In this document: piece by piece, positions 10,501 to 25,000 of the stretch
Numbering within the stretch: the stretch's first letter is position 1
Layout of the letters: the number at the start of each line of letters is the position of its first letter
Source: Cladorhizidae sp. MBARI D1340-BT2
Lineage: Eukaryota; Porifera; Demospongiae; Poecilosclerida; Cladorhizidae
NCBI GenBank assembly: GCA_028752905.1
Contig: JAQNBH010000021.1
Coordinates: forward strand, 1,148,501 to 1,212,500
DNA length: 64,000 nt
Reading direction: 5' to 3'
Translations under genes and position numbers: made by a program
Notes under the pieces: model-generated
What the model saw: only the letters and a program-made list of their open reading frames with translations
Told to the model about the DNA's origin: nothing
The model's database searches: none

Positions 10501-13500
10501 CATTTATTGATAATCTGTTGACATGTTGCAGATAAGGGCCTTCTCTATCAGTTGACAAAATCTGGGACTTTGGTCTTGTTAATTAGGGCAGTTATGAATT
10601 GTACTCTTACTTGATGCTAAACATGTTAGCTTCGTAGATTATCCACACTTCACTGAATAGACTTGATGTATAGCTATTAAGATAGGACTCTCTAAGTGCT
10701 CTCTCTTGATACCAAACATCCATATATTCTGCACACTTCACTGTAATGGACTTGCAAGATAGGTATCTCTCAGTGTTCTCTATCTTGAGCTAAACATGTT
10801 AGCTTCATAGATTCTCCACACTTCACTGAATAGAGTTGATATATAGCTCTAAAGGTAGGCCTCTCTCCGTTCTCTCTCTTGATACCAAACATCCGTATAT
10901 TCTGCATACATAGAATCACAAGATAGGTTTCTCTATGTGTTCTCTATCTTGATGCTAAACAGGTTAGCTTCATAGATTCTCCACACTTCACTGTATAAAC
11001 TTGATATATAGCTATTAAGATAGGTCTCTCCCTGTGCTCTCTGTTGATATCAAACATCCATAATATTCTGCACACTTCACTGTAATGGACTTGATATGAT
11101 TCGAATGATAGGTTTCATTATGTGTTCTCTATCTTGATATTTGCCCTAATTTGGTCTATAATATGTTTCTCATTTTTCCCCAAAAAATCTTGTTATTTTG
11201 CCGTAAAGCTCATAACTTTTCTACACTTTACCCCAAAAAGATAATTTTTATATCATCGGATAGCCCTTCTAATTATCTGTCTTTTGTACGTGCCAAAATA
11301 TTGAGTACTCTAAGTATTAGCAAGTTATGGTGATTTGAAGTGGTAAGGTTTGCGATCTTTCCTGGCGTTTTCCAGTTGCCAAAGCGGTGGCCTGCCAGTG
11401 AAAAACCACTACATTTATTGATAATCTGTTGACATGTTGCAGATAAGGGCCTTCTCTATCAGTTGACAAAATCTGGGACTTTGGTCTTGTTAATTAGGGC
11501 AGTTATGAATTGTACTCTTACTTGATGCTAAACATGTTAGCTTCGTAGATTATCCACACTTCACTGAATAGACTTGATGTATAGCTATTAAGATAGGACT
11601 CTCTAAGTGCTCTCTCTTGATACCAAACATCCATATATTCTGCACACTTCACTGTAATGGACTTGCAAGATAGGTATCTCTCAGTGTTCTCTATCTTGAG
11701 CTAAACATGTTAGCTTCATAGATTCTCCACACTTCACTGAATAGAGTTGATATATAGCTCTAAAGGTAGGCCTCTCTCTGTTCTCTCTCTTGATACCAAA
11801 CATCCGTATATTCTGCATACATAGAATCACAAGATAGGTTTCTCTATGTGTTCTCTATCTTGATGCTAAACAGGTTAGCTTCATAGATTCTCCACACTTC
11901 ACTGTATAAACTTGATATATAGCTATTAAGATAGGTCTCTCCCTGTGCTCTCTGTTGATATCAAACATCCATAATATTCTGCACACTTCACTGTAATGGA
12001 CTTGATATGATTCGAATGATAGGTTTCATTATGTGTTCTCTATCTTGATATTTGCCCTAATTTGGTCTATAATATGTTTCTCATTTTCCCCCCAAAAATC
12101 TTGCTTTTTTGCCGTAAAGCTCATAACTTTTCTACACTTTATCCAAAAAAGATAATTTTTATATTACTGAATAGCCCTTCTAATTATCTGTCTTTTGTAC
12201 GTGCCAAAATTTTGTGTACTCTAAGTATTAGCAAGTTATGGTGATTTGAAGTGGTAAGGTTTGCGATCTTTCCTGGCGTTTTCCAGTTGCCAAAGCGGTG
12301 GCCTGCCAGTGAAAAACCACTACATTTATTGATAATCTGTTGACATGTTGCAGATAAGGGCCTTCTCTATCAGTTGACAAAATCTGGGACTTTGGTCTTG
12401 TTAATTAGGGCAGTTATGAATTGTACTCTTACTTGATGCTAAACATGTTAGCTTCGTAGATTATCCACACTTCACTGAATAGACTTGATGTATAGCTATT
12501 AAGATAGGACTCTCTAAGTGCTCTCTCTTGATACCAAACATCCATATATTCTGCACACTTCACTGTAATGGACTTGCAAGATAGGTATCTCTCAGTGTTC
12601 TCTATCTTGAGCTAAACATGTTAGCTTCATAGATTCTCCACACTTCACTGAATAGAGTTGATATATAGCTCTAAAGGTAGGCCTCTCTCTGTTCTCTCTC
12701 TTGATACCAAACATCCGTATATTCTGCATACATAGAATCACAAGATAGGTTTCTCTATGTGTTCTCTATCTTGATGCTAAACAGGTTAGCTTCATAGATT
12801 CTCCACACTTCACTGTATAAACTTGATATATAGCTATTAAGATAGGTCTCTCCCTGTGCTCTCTGTTGATATCAAACATCCATAATATTCTGCACACTTC
12901 ACTGTAATGGACTTGATATGATTCGAATGATAGGTTTCATTATGTGTTCTCTATCTTGATATTTGCCCTAATTTGGTCTATAATATGTTTCTCATTTTTT
13001 CCCAAAAAATCTTGTTATTTTGCCGTAAAGCTCATAACTTTTCTACACTTTACCCCAAAAAGATAATTTTTATATCATCGGATAGCCCTTCTAATTATCT
13101 GTCTTTTGTACGTGCCAAAATATTGAGTACTCTAAGTATTAGCAAGTTATGGTGATTTGAAGTGGTAAGGTTTGCGATCTTTCCTGGCGTTTTCCAGTTG
13201 CCAAAGCGGTGGCCTGCCAGTGAAAAACCACTACATTTATTGATAATCTGTTGACATGTTGCAGATAAGGGCCTTCTCTATCAGTTGACAAAATCTGGGA
13301 CTTTGGTCTTGTTAATTAGGGCAGTTATGAATTGTACTCTTACTTGATGCTAAACATGTTAGCTTCGTAGATTATCCACACTTCACTGAATAGACTTGAT
13401 GTATAGCTATTAAGATAGGACTCTCTAAGTGCTCTCTCTTGATACCAAACATCCATATATTCTGCACACTTCACTGTAATGGACTTGCAAGATAGGTATC

Positions 13501-14794
13501 TCTCAGTGTTCTCTATCTTGAGCTAAACATGTTAGCTTCATAGATTCTCCACACTTCACTGAATAGAGTTGATATATAGCTCTAAAGGTAGGCCTCTCTC
13601 CGTTCTCTCTCTTGATACCAAACATCCGTATATTCTGCATACATAGAATCACAAGATAGGTTTCTCTATGTGTTCTCTATCTTGATGCTAAACAGGTTAG
13701 CTTCATAGATTCTCCACACTTCACTGTATAAACTTGATATATAGCTATTAAGATAGGTCTCTCCCTGTGCTCTCTGTTGATATCAAACATCCATAATATT
13801 CTGCACACTTCACTGTAATGGACTTGATATGATTCGAATGATAGGTTTCATTATGTGTTCTCTATCTTGATATTTGCCCTAATTTGGTCTATAATATGTT
13901 TCTCATTTTTTCCCAAAAAATCTTGTTATTTTGCCGTAAAGCTCATAACTTTTCTACACTTTACCCCAAAAAGATAATTTTTATATCATCGGATAGCCCT
14001 TCTAATTATCTGTCTTTTGTACGTGCCAAAATATTGAGTACTCTAAGTATTAGCAAGTTATGGTGATTTGAAGTGGTAAGGTTTGCGATCTTTCCTGGCG
14101 TTTTCCAGTTGCCAAAGCGGTGGCCTGCCAGTGAAAAACCACTACATTTATTGATAATCTGTTGACATGTTGCAGATAAGGGCCTTCTCTATCAGTTGAC
14201 AAAATCTGGGACTTTGGTCTTGTTAATTAGGGCAGTTATGAATTGTACTCTTACTTGATGCTAAACATGTTAGCTTCGTAGATTATCCACACTTCACTGA
14301 ATAGACTTGATGTATAGCTATTAAGATAGGACTCTCTAAGTGCTCTCTCTTGATACCAAACATCCATATATTCTGCACACTTCACTGTAATGGACTTGCA
14401 AGATAGGTATCTCTCAGTGTTCTCTATCTTGAGCTAAACATGTTAGCTTCATAGATTCTCCACACTTCACTGAATAGAGTTGATATATAGCTCTAAAGGT
14501 AGGCCTCTCTCTGTTCTCTCTCTTGATACCAAACATCCGTATATTCTGCATACATAGAATCACAAGATAGGTTTCTCTATGTGTTCTCTATCTTGATGCT
14601 AAACAGGTTAGCTTCATAGATTCTCCACACTTCACTGTATAAACTTGATATATAGCTATTAAGATAGGTCTCTCCCTGTGCTCTCTGTTGATATCAAACA
14701 TCCATAATATTCTGCACACTTCACTGTAATGGACTTGATATGATTCGAATGATAGGTTTCATTATGTGTTCTCTATCTTGATATTTGCCCTAAT
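7510..14794 (+). repeat. Eight-unit higher-order repeat, copy 2 (7,285 bp)
   Basis: Units start at 7510, 8421, 9332, 10240, 11151, 12062, 12973 and 13884, in the same class order as the preceding block: V in third place, the CTCTCCGTT unit fourth (C at 10,868) and L in sixth (12,062). Differences are TTGAAGC at 7885, GCCATAAAG in the unit at 10,240, T5C4A6 at 11,151 instead of 6599, and CTCTCCGTT at 13,601. The last three units also belong to the next 5-unit period. Confidence 0.78.
9332..10239 (+). repeat. V-class unit, 908 bp, second copy
   Basis: It matches the unit at 2047 at an offset of 7,285 bp, including CCATAATTTGG, the ATA loss and TTGAAGC (A at 9704). A private change gives GTTCTCGATC (G at 9870), which alters the inverted repeat at the A/B border in this copy only. 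Confidence 0.88.
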
Positions 14795-16616
14795 TTGGTC
14801 TATAATATGTTTCTCATTTTCCCCCCAAAAATCTTGCTTTTTTGCCGTAAAGCTCATAACTTTTCTACACTTTATCCAAAAAAGATAATTTTTATATTAC
14901 TGAATAGCCCTTCTAATTATCTGTCTTTTGTACGTGCCAAAATTTTGTGTACTCTAAGTATTAGCAAGTTATGGTGATTTGAAGTGGTAAGGTTTGCGAT
15001 CTTTCCTGGCGTTTTCCAGTTGCCAAAGCGGTGGCCTGCCAGTGAAAAACCACTACATTTATTGATAATCTGTTGACATGTTGCAGATAAGGGCCTTCTC
15101 TATCAGTTGACAAAATCTGGGACTTTGGTCTTGTTAATTAGGGCAGTTATGAATTGTACTCTTACTTGATGCTAAACATGTTAGCTTCGTAGATTATCCA
15201 CACTTCACTGAATAGACTTGATGTATAGCTATTAAGATAGGACTCTCTAAGTGCTCTCTCTTGATACCAAACATCCATATATTCTGCACACTTCACTGTA
15301 ATGGACTTGCAAGATAGGTATCTCTCAGTGTTCTCTATCTTGAGCTAAACATGTTAGCTTCATAGATTCTCCACACTTCACTGAATAGAGTTGATATATA
15401 GCTCTAAAGGTAGGCCTCTCTCTGTTCTCTCTCTTGATACCAAACATCCGTATATTCTGCATACATAGAATCACAAGATAGGTTTCTCTATGTGTTCTCT
15501 ATCTTGATGCTAAACAGGTTAGCTTCATAGATTCTCCACACTTCACTGTATAAACTTGATATATAGCTATTAAGATAGGTCTCTCCCTGTGCTCTCTGTT
15601 GATATCAAACATCCATAATATTCTGCACACTTCACTGTAATGGACTTGATATGATTCGAATGATAGGTTTCATTATGTGTTCTCTATCTTGATATTTGCC
15701 CTAATTTGGTCTATAATATGTTTCTCATTTTTTCCCAAAAAATCTTGTTATTTTGCCGTAAAGCTCATAACTTTTCTACACTTTACCCCAAAAAGATAAT
15801 TTTTATATCATCGGATAGCCCTTCTAATTATCTGTCTTTTGTACGTGCCAAAATATTGAGTACTCTAAGTATTAGCAAGTTATGGTGATTTGAAGTGGTA
15901 AGGTTTGCGATCTTTCCTGGCGTTTTCCAGTTGCCAAAGCGGTGGCCTGCCAGTGAAAAACCACTACATTTATTGATAATCTGTTGACATGTTGCAGATA
16001 AGGGCCTTCTCTATCAGTTGACAAAATCTGGGACTTTGGTCTTGTTAATTAGGGCAGTTATGAATTGTACTCTTACTTGATGCTAAACATGTTAGCTTCG
16101 TAGATTATCCACACTTCACTGAATAGACTTGATGTATAGCTATTAAGATAGGACTCTCTAAGTGCTCTCTCTTGATACCAAACATCCATATATTCTGCAC
16201 ACTTCACTGTAATGGACTTGCAAGATAGGTATCTCTCAGTGTTCTCTATCTTGAGCTAAACATGTTAGCTTCATAGATTCTCCACACTTCACTGAATAGA
16301 GTTGATATATAGCTCTAAAGGTAGGCCTCTCTCTGTTCTCTCTCTTGATACCAAACATCCGTATATTCTGCATACATAGAATCACAAGATAGGTTTCTCT
16401 ATGTGTTCTCTATCTTGATGCTAAACAGGTTAGCTTCATAGATTCTCCACACTTCACTGTATAAACTTGATATATAGCTATTAAGATAGGTCTCTCCCTG
16501 TGCTCTCTGTTGATATCAAACATCCATAATATTCTGCACACTTCACTGTAATGGACTTGATATGATTCGAATGATAGGTTTCATTATGTGTTCTCTATCT
16601 TGATATTTGCCCTAAT
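12062..16616 (+). repeat. Five-unit higher-order repeat, copy 1 (4,555 bp)
   Basis: Class order is L, S, S, L, S with starts at 12,062, 12,973, 13,884, 14,795 and 15,706. The second unit carries CTCTCCGTT (C at 13,601). L units here have T4C6A5 tracts, and all have the S-type 3' half (AAGGGCC, GGGAC, GTACTC, CACTTC). Confidence 0.8.
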
Positions 16617-19600
16617 TTGGTCTATAATATGTTTCTCATTTTCCCCCCAAAAATCTTGCTTTTTTGCCGTAAAGCTCATAACTTTTCTACACTTTATCCA
16701 AAAAAGATAATTTTTATATTACTGAATAGCCCTTCTAATTATCTGTCTTTTGTACGTGCCAAAATTTTGTGTACTCTAAGTATTAGCAAGTTATGGTGAT
16801 TTGAAGTGGTAAGGTTTGCGATCTTTCCTGGCGTTTTCCAGTTGCCAAAGCGGTGGCCTGCCAGTGAAAAACCACTACATTTATTGATAATCTGTTGACA
16901 TGTTGCAGATAAGGGCCTTCTCTATCAGTTGACAAAATCTGGGACTTTGGTCTTGTTAATTAGGGCAGTTATGAATTGTACTCTTACTTGATGCTAAACA
17001 TGTTAGCTTCGTAGATTATCCACACTTCACTGAATAGACTTGATGTATAGCTATTAAGATAGGACTCTCTAAGTGCTCTCTCTTGATACCAAACATCCAT
17101 ATATTCTGCACACTTCACTGTAATGGACTTGCAAGATAGGTATCTCTCAGTGTTCTCTATCTTGAGCTAAACATGTTAGCTTCATAGATTCTCCACACTT
17201 CACTGAATAGAGTTGATATATAGCTCTAAAGGTAGGCCTCTCTCTGTTCTCTCTCTTGATACCAAACATCCGTATATTCTGCATACATAGAATCACAAGA
17301 TAGGTTTCTCTATGTGTTCTCTATCTTGATGCTAAACAGGTTAGCTTCATAGATTCTCCACACTTCACTGTATAAACTTGATATATAGCTATTAAGATAG
17401 GTCTCTCCCTGTGCTCTCTGTTGATATCAAACATCCATAATATTCTGCACACTTCACTGTAATGGACTTGATATGATTCGAATGATAGGTTTCATTATGT
17501 GTTCTCTATCTTGATATTTGCCCTAATTTGGTCTATAATATGTTTCTCATTTTTTCCCAAAAAATCTTGTTATTTTGCCGTAAAGCTCATAACTTTTCTA
17601 CACTTTATCCCAAAAAGATAATTTTTATATCATCGGATAGCCCTTCTAATTATCTGTCTTTTGTACGTGCCAAAATATTGAGTACTCTAAGTATTAGCAA
17701 GTTATGGTGATTTGAAGTGGTAAGGTTTGCGATCTTTCCTGGCGTTTTCCAGTTGCCAAAGCGGTGGCCTGCCAGTGAAAAACCACTACATTTATTGATA
17801 ATCTGTTGACATGTTGCAGATAAGGGCCTTCTCTATCAGTTGACAAAATCTGGGACTTTGGTCTTGTTAATTAGGGCAGTTATGAATTGTACTCTTACTT
17901 GATGCTAAACATGTTAGCTTCGTAGATTATCCACACTTCACTGAATAGACTTGATGTATAGCTATTAAGATAGGACTCTCTAAGTGCTCTCTCTTGATAC
18001 CAAACATCCATATATTCTGCACACTTCACTGTAATGGACTTGCAAGATAGGTATCTCTCAGTGTTCTCTATCTTGAGCTAAACATGTTAGCTTCATAGAT
18101 TCTCCACACTTCACTGAATAGAGTTGATATATAGCTCTAAAGGTAGGCCTCTCTCCGTTCTCTCTCTTGATACCAAACATCCGTATATTCTGCATACATA
18201 GAATCACAAGATAGGTTTCTCTATGTGTTCTCTATCTTGATGCTAAACAGGTTAGCTTCATAGATTCTCCACACTTCACTGTATAAACTTGATATATAGC
18301 TATTAAGATAGGTCTCTCCCTGTGCTCTCTGTTGATATCAAACATCCATAATATTCTGCACACTTCACTGTAATGGACTTGATATGATTCGAATGATAGG
18401 TTTCATTATGTGTTCTCTATCTTGATATTTGCCCTAATTTGGTCTATAATATGTTTCTCATTTTTTCCCAAAAAATCTTGTTATTTTGCCGTAAAGCTCA
18501 TAACTTTTCTACACTTTACCCCAAAAAGATAATTTTTATATCATCGGATAGCCCTTCTAATTATCTGTCTTTTGTACGTGCCAAAATATTGAGTACTCTA
18601 AGTATTAGCAAGTTATGGTGATTTGAAGTGGTAAGGTTTGCGATCTTTCCTGGCGTTTTCCAGTTGCCAAAGCGGTGGCCTGCCAGTGAAAAACCACTAC
18701 ATTTATTGATAATCTGTTGACATGTTGCAGATAAGGGCCTTCTCTATCAGTTGACAAAATCTGGGACTTTGGTCTTGTTAATTAGGGCAGTTATGAATTG
18801 TACTCTTACTTGATGCTAAACATGTTAGCTTCGTAGATTATCCACACTTCACTGAATAGACTTGATGTATAGCTATTAAGATAGGACTCTCTAAGTGCTC
18901 TCTCTTGATACCAAACATCCATATATTCTGCACACTTCACTGTAATGGACTTGCAAGATAGGTATCTCTCAGTGTTCTCTATCTTGAGCTAAACATGTTA
19001 GCTTCATAGATTCTCCACACTTCACTGAATAGAGTTGATATATAGCTCTAAAGGTAGGCCTCTCTCTGTTCTCTCTCTTGATACCAAACATCCGTATATT
19101 CTGCATACATAGAATCACAAGATAGGTTTCTCTATGTGTTCTCTATCTTGATGCTAAACAGGTTAGCTTCATAGATTCTCCACACTTCACTGTATAAACT
19201 TGATATATAGCTATTAAGATAGGTCTCTCCCTGTGCTCTCTGTTGATATCAAACATCCATAATATTCTGCACACTTCACTGTAATGGACTTGATATGATT
19301 CGAATGATAGGTTTCATTATGTGTTCTCTATCTTGATATTTGCCCTAATTTGGTCTATAATATGTTTCTCATTTTCCCCCCAAAAATCTTGCTTTTTTGC
19401 CGTAAAGCTCATAACTTTTCTACACTTTATCCAAAAAAGATAATTTTTATATTACTGAATAGCCCTTCTAATTATCTGTCTTTTGTACGTGCCAAAATTT
19501 TGTGTACTCTAAGTATTAGCAAGTTATGGTGATTTGAAGTGGTAAGGTTTGCGATCTTTCCTGGCGTTTTCCAGTTGCCAAAGCGGTGGCCTGCCAGTGA

Positions 19601-21171
19601 AAAACCACTACATTTATTGATAATCTGTTGACATGTTGCAGATAAGGGCCTTCTCTATCAGTTGACAAAATCTGGGACTTTGGTCTTGTTAATTAGGGCA
19701 GTTATGAATTGTACTCTTACTTGATGCTAAACATGTTAGCTTCGTAGATTATCCACACTTCACTGAATAGACTTGATGTATAGCTATTAAGATAGGACTC
19801 TCTAAGTGCTCTCTCTTGATACCAAACATCCATATATTCTGCACACTTCACTGTAATGGACTTGCAAGATAGGTATCTCTCAGTGTTCTCTATCTTGAGC
19901 TAAACATGTTAGCTTCATAGATTCTCCACACTTCACTGAATAGAGTTGATATATAGCTCTAAAGGTAGGCCTCTCTCTGTTCTCTCTCTTGATACCAAAC
20001 ATCCGTATATTCTGCATACATAGAATCACAAGATAGGTTTCTCTATGTGTTCTCTATCTTGATGCTAAACAGGTTAGCTTCATAGATTCTCCACACTTCA
20101 CTGTATAAACTTGATATATAGCTATTAAGATAGGTCTCTCCCTGTGCTCTCTGTTGATATCAAACATCCATAATATTCTGCACACTTCACTGTAATGGAC
20201 TTGATATGATTCGAATGATAGGTTTCATTATGTGTTCTCTATCTTGATATTTGCCCTAATTTGGTCTATAATATGTTTCTCATTTTTTCCCAAAAAATCT
20301 TGTTATTTTGCCGTAAAGCTCATAACTTTTCTACACTTTACCCCAAAAAGATAATTTTTATATCATCGGATAGCCCTTCTAATTATCTGTCTTTTGTACG
20401 TGCCAAAATATTGAGTACTCTAAGTATTAGCAAGTTATGGTGATTTGAAGTGGTAAGGTTTGCGATCTTTCCTGGCGTTTTCCAGTTGCCAAAGCGGTGG
20501 CCTGCCAGTGAAAAACCACTACATTTATTGATAATCTGTTGACATGTTGCAGATAAGGGCCTTCTCTATCAGTTGACAAAATCTGGGACTTTGGTCTTGT
20601 TAATTAGGGCAGTTATGAATTGTACTCTTACTTGATGCTAAACATGTTAGCTTCGTAGATTATCCACACTTCACTGAATAGACTTGATGTATAGCTATTA
20701 AGATAGGACTCTCTAAGTGCTCTCTCTTGATACCAAACATCCATATATTCTGCACACTTCACTGTAATGGACTTGCAAGATAGGTATCTCTCAGTGTTCT
20801 CTATCTTGAGCTAAACATGTTAGCTTCATAGATTCTCCACACTTCACTGAATAGAGTTGATATATAGCTCTAAAGGTAGGCCTCTCTCTGTTCTCTCTCT
20901 TGATACCAAACATCCGTATATTCTGCATACATAGAATCACAAGATAGGTTTCTCTATGTGTTCTCTATCTTGATGCTAAACAGGTTAGCTTCATAGATTC
21001 TCCACACTTCACTGTATAAACTTGATATATAGCTATTAAGATAGGTCTCTCCCTGTGCTCTCTGTTGATATCAAACATCCATAATATTCTGCACACTTCA
21101 CTGTAATGGACTTGATATGATTCGAATGATAGGTTTCATTATGTGTTCTCTATCTTGATATTTGCCCTAAT
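16617..21171 (+). repeat. Five-unit higher-order repeat, copy 2 (4,555 bp)
   Basis: It repeats the order L, S, S, L, S with starts at 16,617, 17,528, 18,439, 19,350 and 20,261, and CTCTCCGTT again in the second unit (C at 18,156, exactly +4,555). A private T at 17,608 (TTATCCC for TTACCCC) distinguishes it. Confidence 0.8.
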
Positions 21172-22082
21172 TTGGTCTATAATATGTTTCTCATTTTTTC
21201 CCAAAAAATCTTGTTATTTTGCCGTAAAGCTCATAACTTTTCTACACTTTACCCCAAAAAGATAATTTTTATATCATCGGATAGCCCTTCTAATTATCTG
21301 TCTTTTGTACGTGCCAAAATATTGAGTACTCTAAGTATTAGCAAGTTATGGTGATTTGAAGTGGTAAGGTTTGCGATCTTTCCTGGCGTTTTCCAGTTGC
21401 CAAAGCGGTGGCCTGCCAGTGAAAAACCACTACATTTATTGATAATCTGTTGACATGTTGCAGATAAGGGCCTTCTCTATCAGTTGACAAAATCTGGGAC
21501 TTTGGTCTTGTTAATTAGGGCAGTTATGAATTGTACTCTTACTTGATGCTAAACATGTTAGCTTCGTAGATTATCCACACTTCACTGAATAGACTTGATG
21601 TATAGCTATTAAGATAGGACTCTCTAAGTGCTCTCTCTTGATACCAAACATCCATATATTCTGCACACTTCACTGTAATGGACTTGCAAGATAGGTATCT
21701 CTCAGTGTTCTCTATCTTGAGCTAAACATGTTAGCTTCATAGATTCTCCACACTTCACTGAATAGAGTTGATATATAGCTCTAAAGGTAGGCCTCTCTCT
21801 GTTCTCTCTCTTGATACCAAACATCCGTATATTCTGCATACATAGAATCACAAGATAGGTTTCTCTATGTGTTCTCTATCTTGATGCTAAACAGGTTAGC
21901 TTCATAGATTCTCCACACTTCACTGTATAAACTTGATATATAGCTATTAAGATAGGTCTCTCCCTGTGCTCTCTGTTGATATCAAACATCCATAATATTC
22001 TGCACACTTCACTGTAATGGACTTGATATGATTCGAATGATAGGTTTCATTATGTGTTCTCTATCTTGATATTTGCCCTAAT
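21172..22082 (+). repeat. Last S-class unit of the left domain
   Basis: An ordinary 911-bp S unit with the full S marker set from T6C3A6 to ACATCCG. It is the last 911-bp unit before the array switches to 909-bp units. Confidence 0.88.
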
Positions 22083-25000
22083 TTGGTCTATAATATGTTT
22101 CTCATTTTTTCCCCAAAAATCTTGCTTTTTTGCCGTAAAGCTCATAACTTTTCTACACTTTATCCAAAAAAGATAATTTTTATATTACTGAATAGCCCTT
22201 CTAATTATCTGTCTTTTGTATGTGCCAAAATTTTGTGTACTCTAAGTATTAGCAAGTTATGGTGATTTGAAGTGGTAAGGTTTGCGATCTTTCCTGGCGT
22301 TTTCCAGTTGCCAAAGCGGTGGCCTGCCAGTGAAAAACCACTACATTTATTGATAATCTGTTGACATGTTGCAGATAAGGACCTTCTCTATCAGTTGACA
22401 AAATCTGGCACTTTGGTCTTGTTAATTAGGGCAGTTATGAATTGTAATCTTACTTGATGCTAAACATGTTAGCTTCGTAGATTATCCACACCACTGAATA
22501 GACTTGATGTATAGCTATTAAGATAGGACTCTCTAAGTGCTCTCTCTTGATACCAAACATCCATATATTCTGCACACTTCACTGTAATGGACTTGCAAGA
22601 TAGGTATCTCTCAGTGTTCTCTATCTTGAGCTAAACATGTTAGCTTCATAGATTCTCCACACTTCACTGAATAGAGTTGATATATAGCTCTAAAGGTAGG
22701 CCTCTCTCCGTTCTCTCTCTTGATACCAAACATCCGTATATTCTGCATACATAGAATCACAAGATAGGTTTCTCTATGTGTTCTCTATCTTGATGCTAAA
22801 CAGGTTAGCTTCATAGATTCTCCACACTTCACTGTATAAACTTGATATATAGCTATTAAGATAGGTCTCTCCCTGTGCTCTCTGTTGATATCAAACATCC
22901 ATAATATTCTGCACACTTCACTGTAATGGACTTGATATGATTCGAATGATAGGTTTCATTATGTGTTCTCTATCTTGATATTTGCCCTAATTTGGTCTAT
23001 AATATGTTTCTCATTTTTCCCCAAAAAATCTTGTTATTTTGCCGTAAAGCTCATAACTTTTCTACACTTTATCTAAAAAAGATAATTTTTATATCATCGA
23101 ATAGCCCTTCTAATTATCTGTCTTTTGTACGTGCCAAAATTTTGTGTACTCTAAGTATTAGCAAGTTATGGTGATTTGAAGTGGTAAGGTTTGCGATCTT
23201 TCCTGGCGTTTTCCAGTTGCCAAAGCGGTGGCCTGCCAGTGAAAAACAACTACATTTATTGATAATCTGTTGACATGTTGCAGATAAGGACCTTCTCTAT
23301 CAGTTGACAAAATCTGGCACTTTGGTCTTGTTAATTAGGGCAGTTATGAATTGTAATCTTACTTGATGCTAAACATGTTAGCTTCGTAGATTATCCACAC
23401 CACTGAATAGACTTGATGTATAGCTATTAAGATAGGACTCTCTAAGTGCTCTCTCTTGATACCAAACATCCATATATTCTGCACACTTCACTGTAATGGA
23501 CTTGCAAGATAGGTATCTCTCAGTGTTCTCTATCTTGAGCTAAACATGTTAGCTTCATAGATTCTCCACACTTCACTGAATAGAGTTGATATATAGCTCT
23601 AAAGGTAGGCCTCTCTCCGTTCTCTCTCTTGATACCAAACATCCGTATATTCTGCATACATAGAATCACAAGATAGGTTTCTCTATGTGTTCTCTATCTT
23701 GATGCTAAACAGGTTAGCTTCATAGATTCTCCACACTTCACTGTATAAACTTGATATATAGCTATTAAGATAGGTCTCTCCCTGTGCTCTCTGTTGATAT
23801 CAAACATCCATAATATTCTGCACACTTCACTGTAATGGACTTGATATGATTCGAATGATAGGTTTCATTATGTGTTCTCTATCTTGATATTTGCCCTAAT
23901 TTGGTCTATAATATGTTTCTCATTTTTCCCCCAAAAATCTTGCTTTTTTGCCGTAAAGCTCATAACTTTTCTACACTTTATCCAAAAAAGATAATTTTTA
24001 TATTACTGAATAGCCCTTCTAATTATCTGTCTTTTGTACGTGCCAAAATTTTGTGTACTCTAAGTATTAGCAAGTTATGGTGATTTGAAGTGGTAAGGTT
24101 TGCGATCTTTCCTGGCGTTTTCCAGTTGCCAAAGCGGTGGCCTGCCAGTGAAAAACCACTACATTTATTGATAATCTGTTGACATGTTGCAGATAAGGAC
24201 CTTCTCTATCAGTTGACAAAATCTGGCACTTTGGTCTTGTTAATTAGGGCAGTTATGAATTGTAATCTTACTTGATGCTAAACATGTTAGCTTCGTAGAT
24301 TATCCACACCACTGAATAGACTTGATGTATAGCTATTAAGATAGGACTCTCTAAGTGCTCTCTCTTGATACCAAACATCCATATATTCTGCACACTTCAC
24401 TGTAATGGACTTGCAAGATAGGTATCTCTCAGTGTTCTCTATCTTGAGCTAAACATGTTAGCTTCATAGATTCTCCACACTTCACTGAATAGAGTTGATA
24501 TATAGCTCTAAAGGTAGGCCTCTCTCCGTTCTCTCTCTTGATACCAAACATCCGTATATTCTGCATACATAGAATCACAAGATAGGTTTCTCTATGTGTT
24601 CTCTATCTTGATGCTAAACAGGTTAGCTTCATAGATTCTCCACACTTCACTGTATAAACTTGATATATAGCTATTAAGATAGGTCTCTCCCTGTGCTCTC
24701 TGTTGATATCAAACATCCATAATATTCTGCACACTTCACTGTAATGGACTTGATATGATTCGAATGATAGGTTTCATTATGTGTTCTCTATCTTGATATT
24801 TGCCCTAATTTGGTCTATAATATGTTTCTCATTTTTCCCCAAAAAATCTTGTTATTTTGCCGTAAAGCTCATAACTTTTCTACACTTTATCTAAAAAAGA
24901 TAATTTTTATATCATCGAATAGCCCTTCTAATTATCTGTCTTTTGTACGTGCCAAAATTTTGTGTACTCTAAGTATTAGCAAGTTATGGTGATTTGAAGT

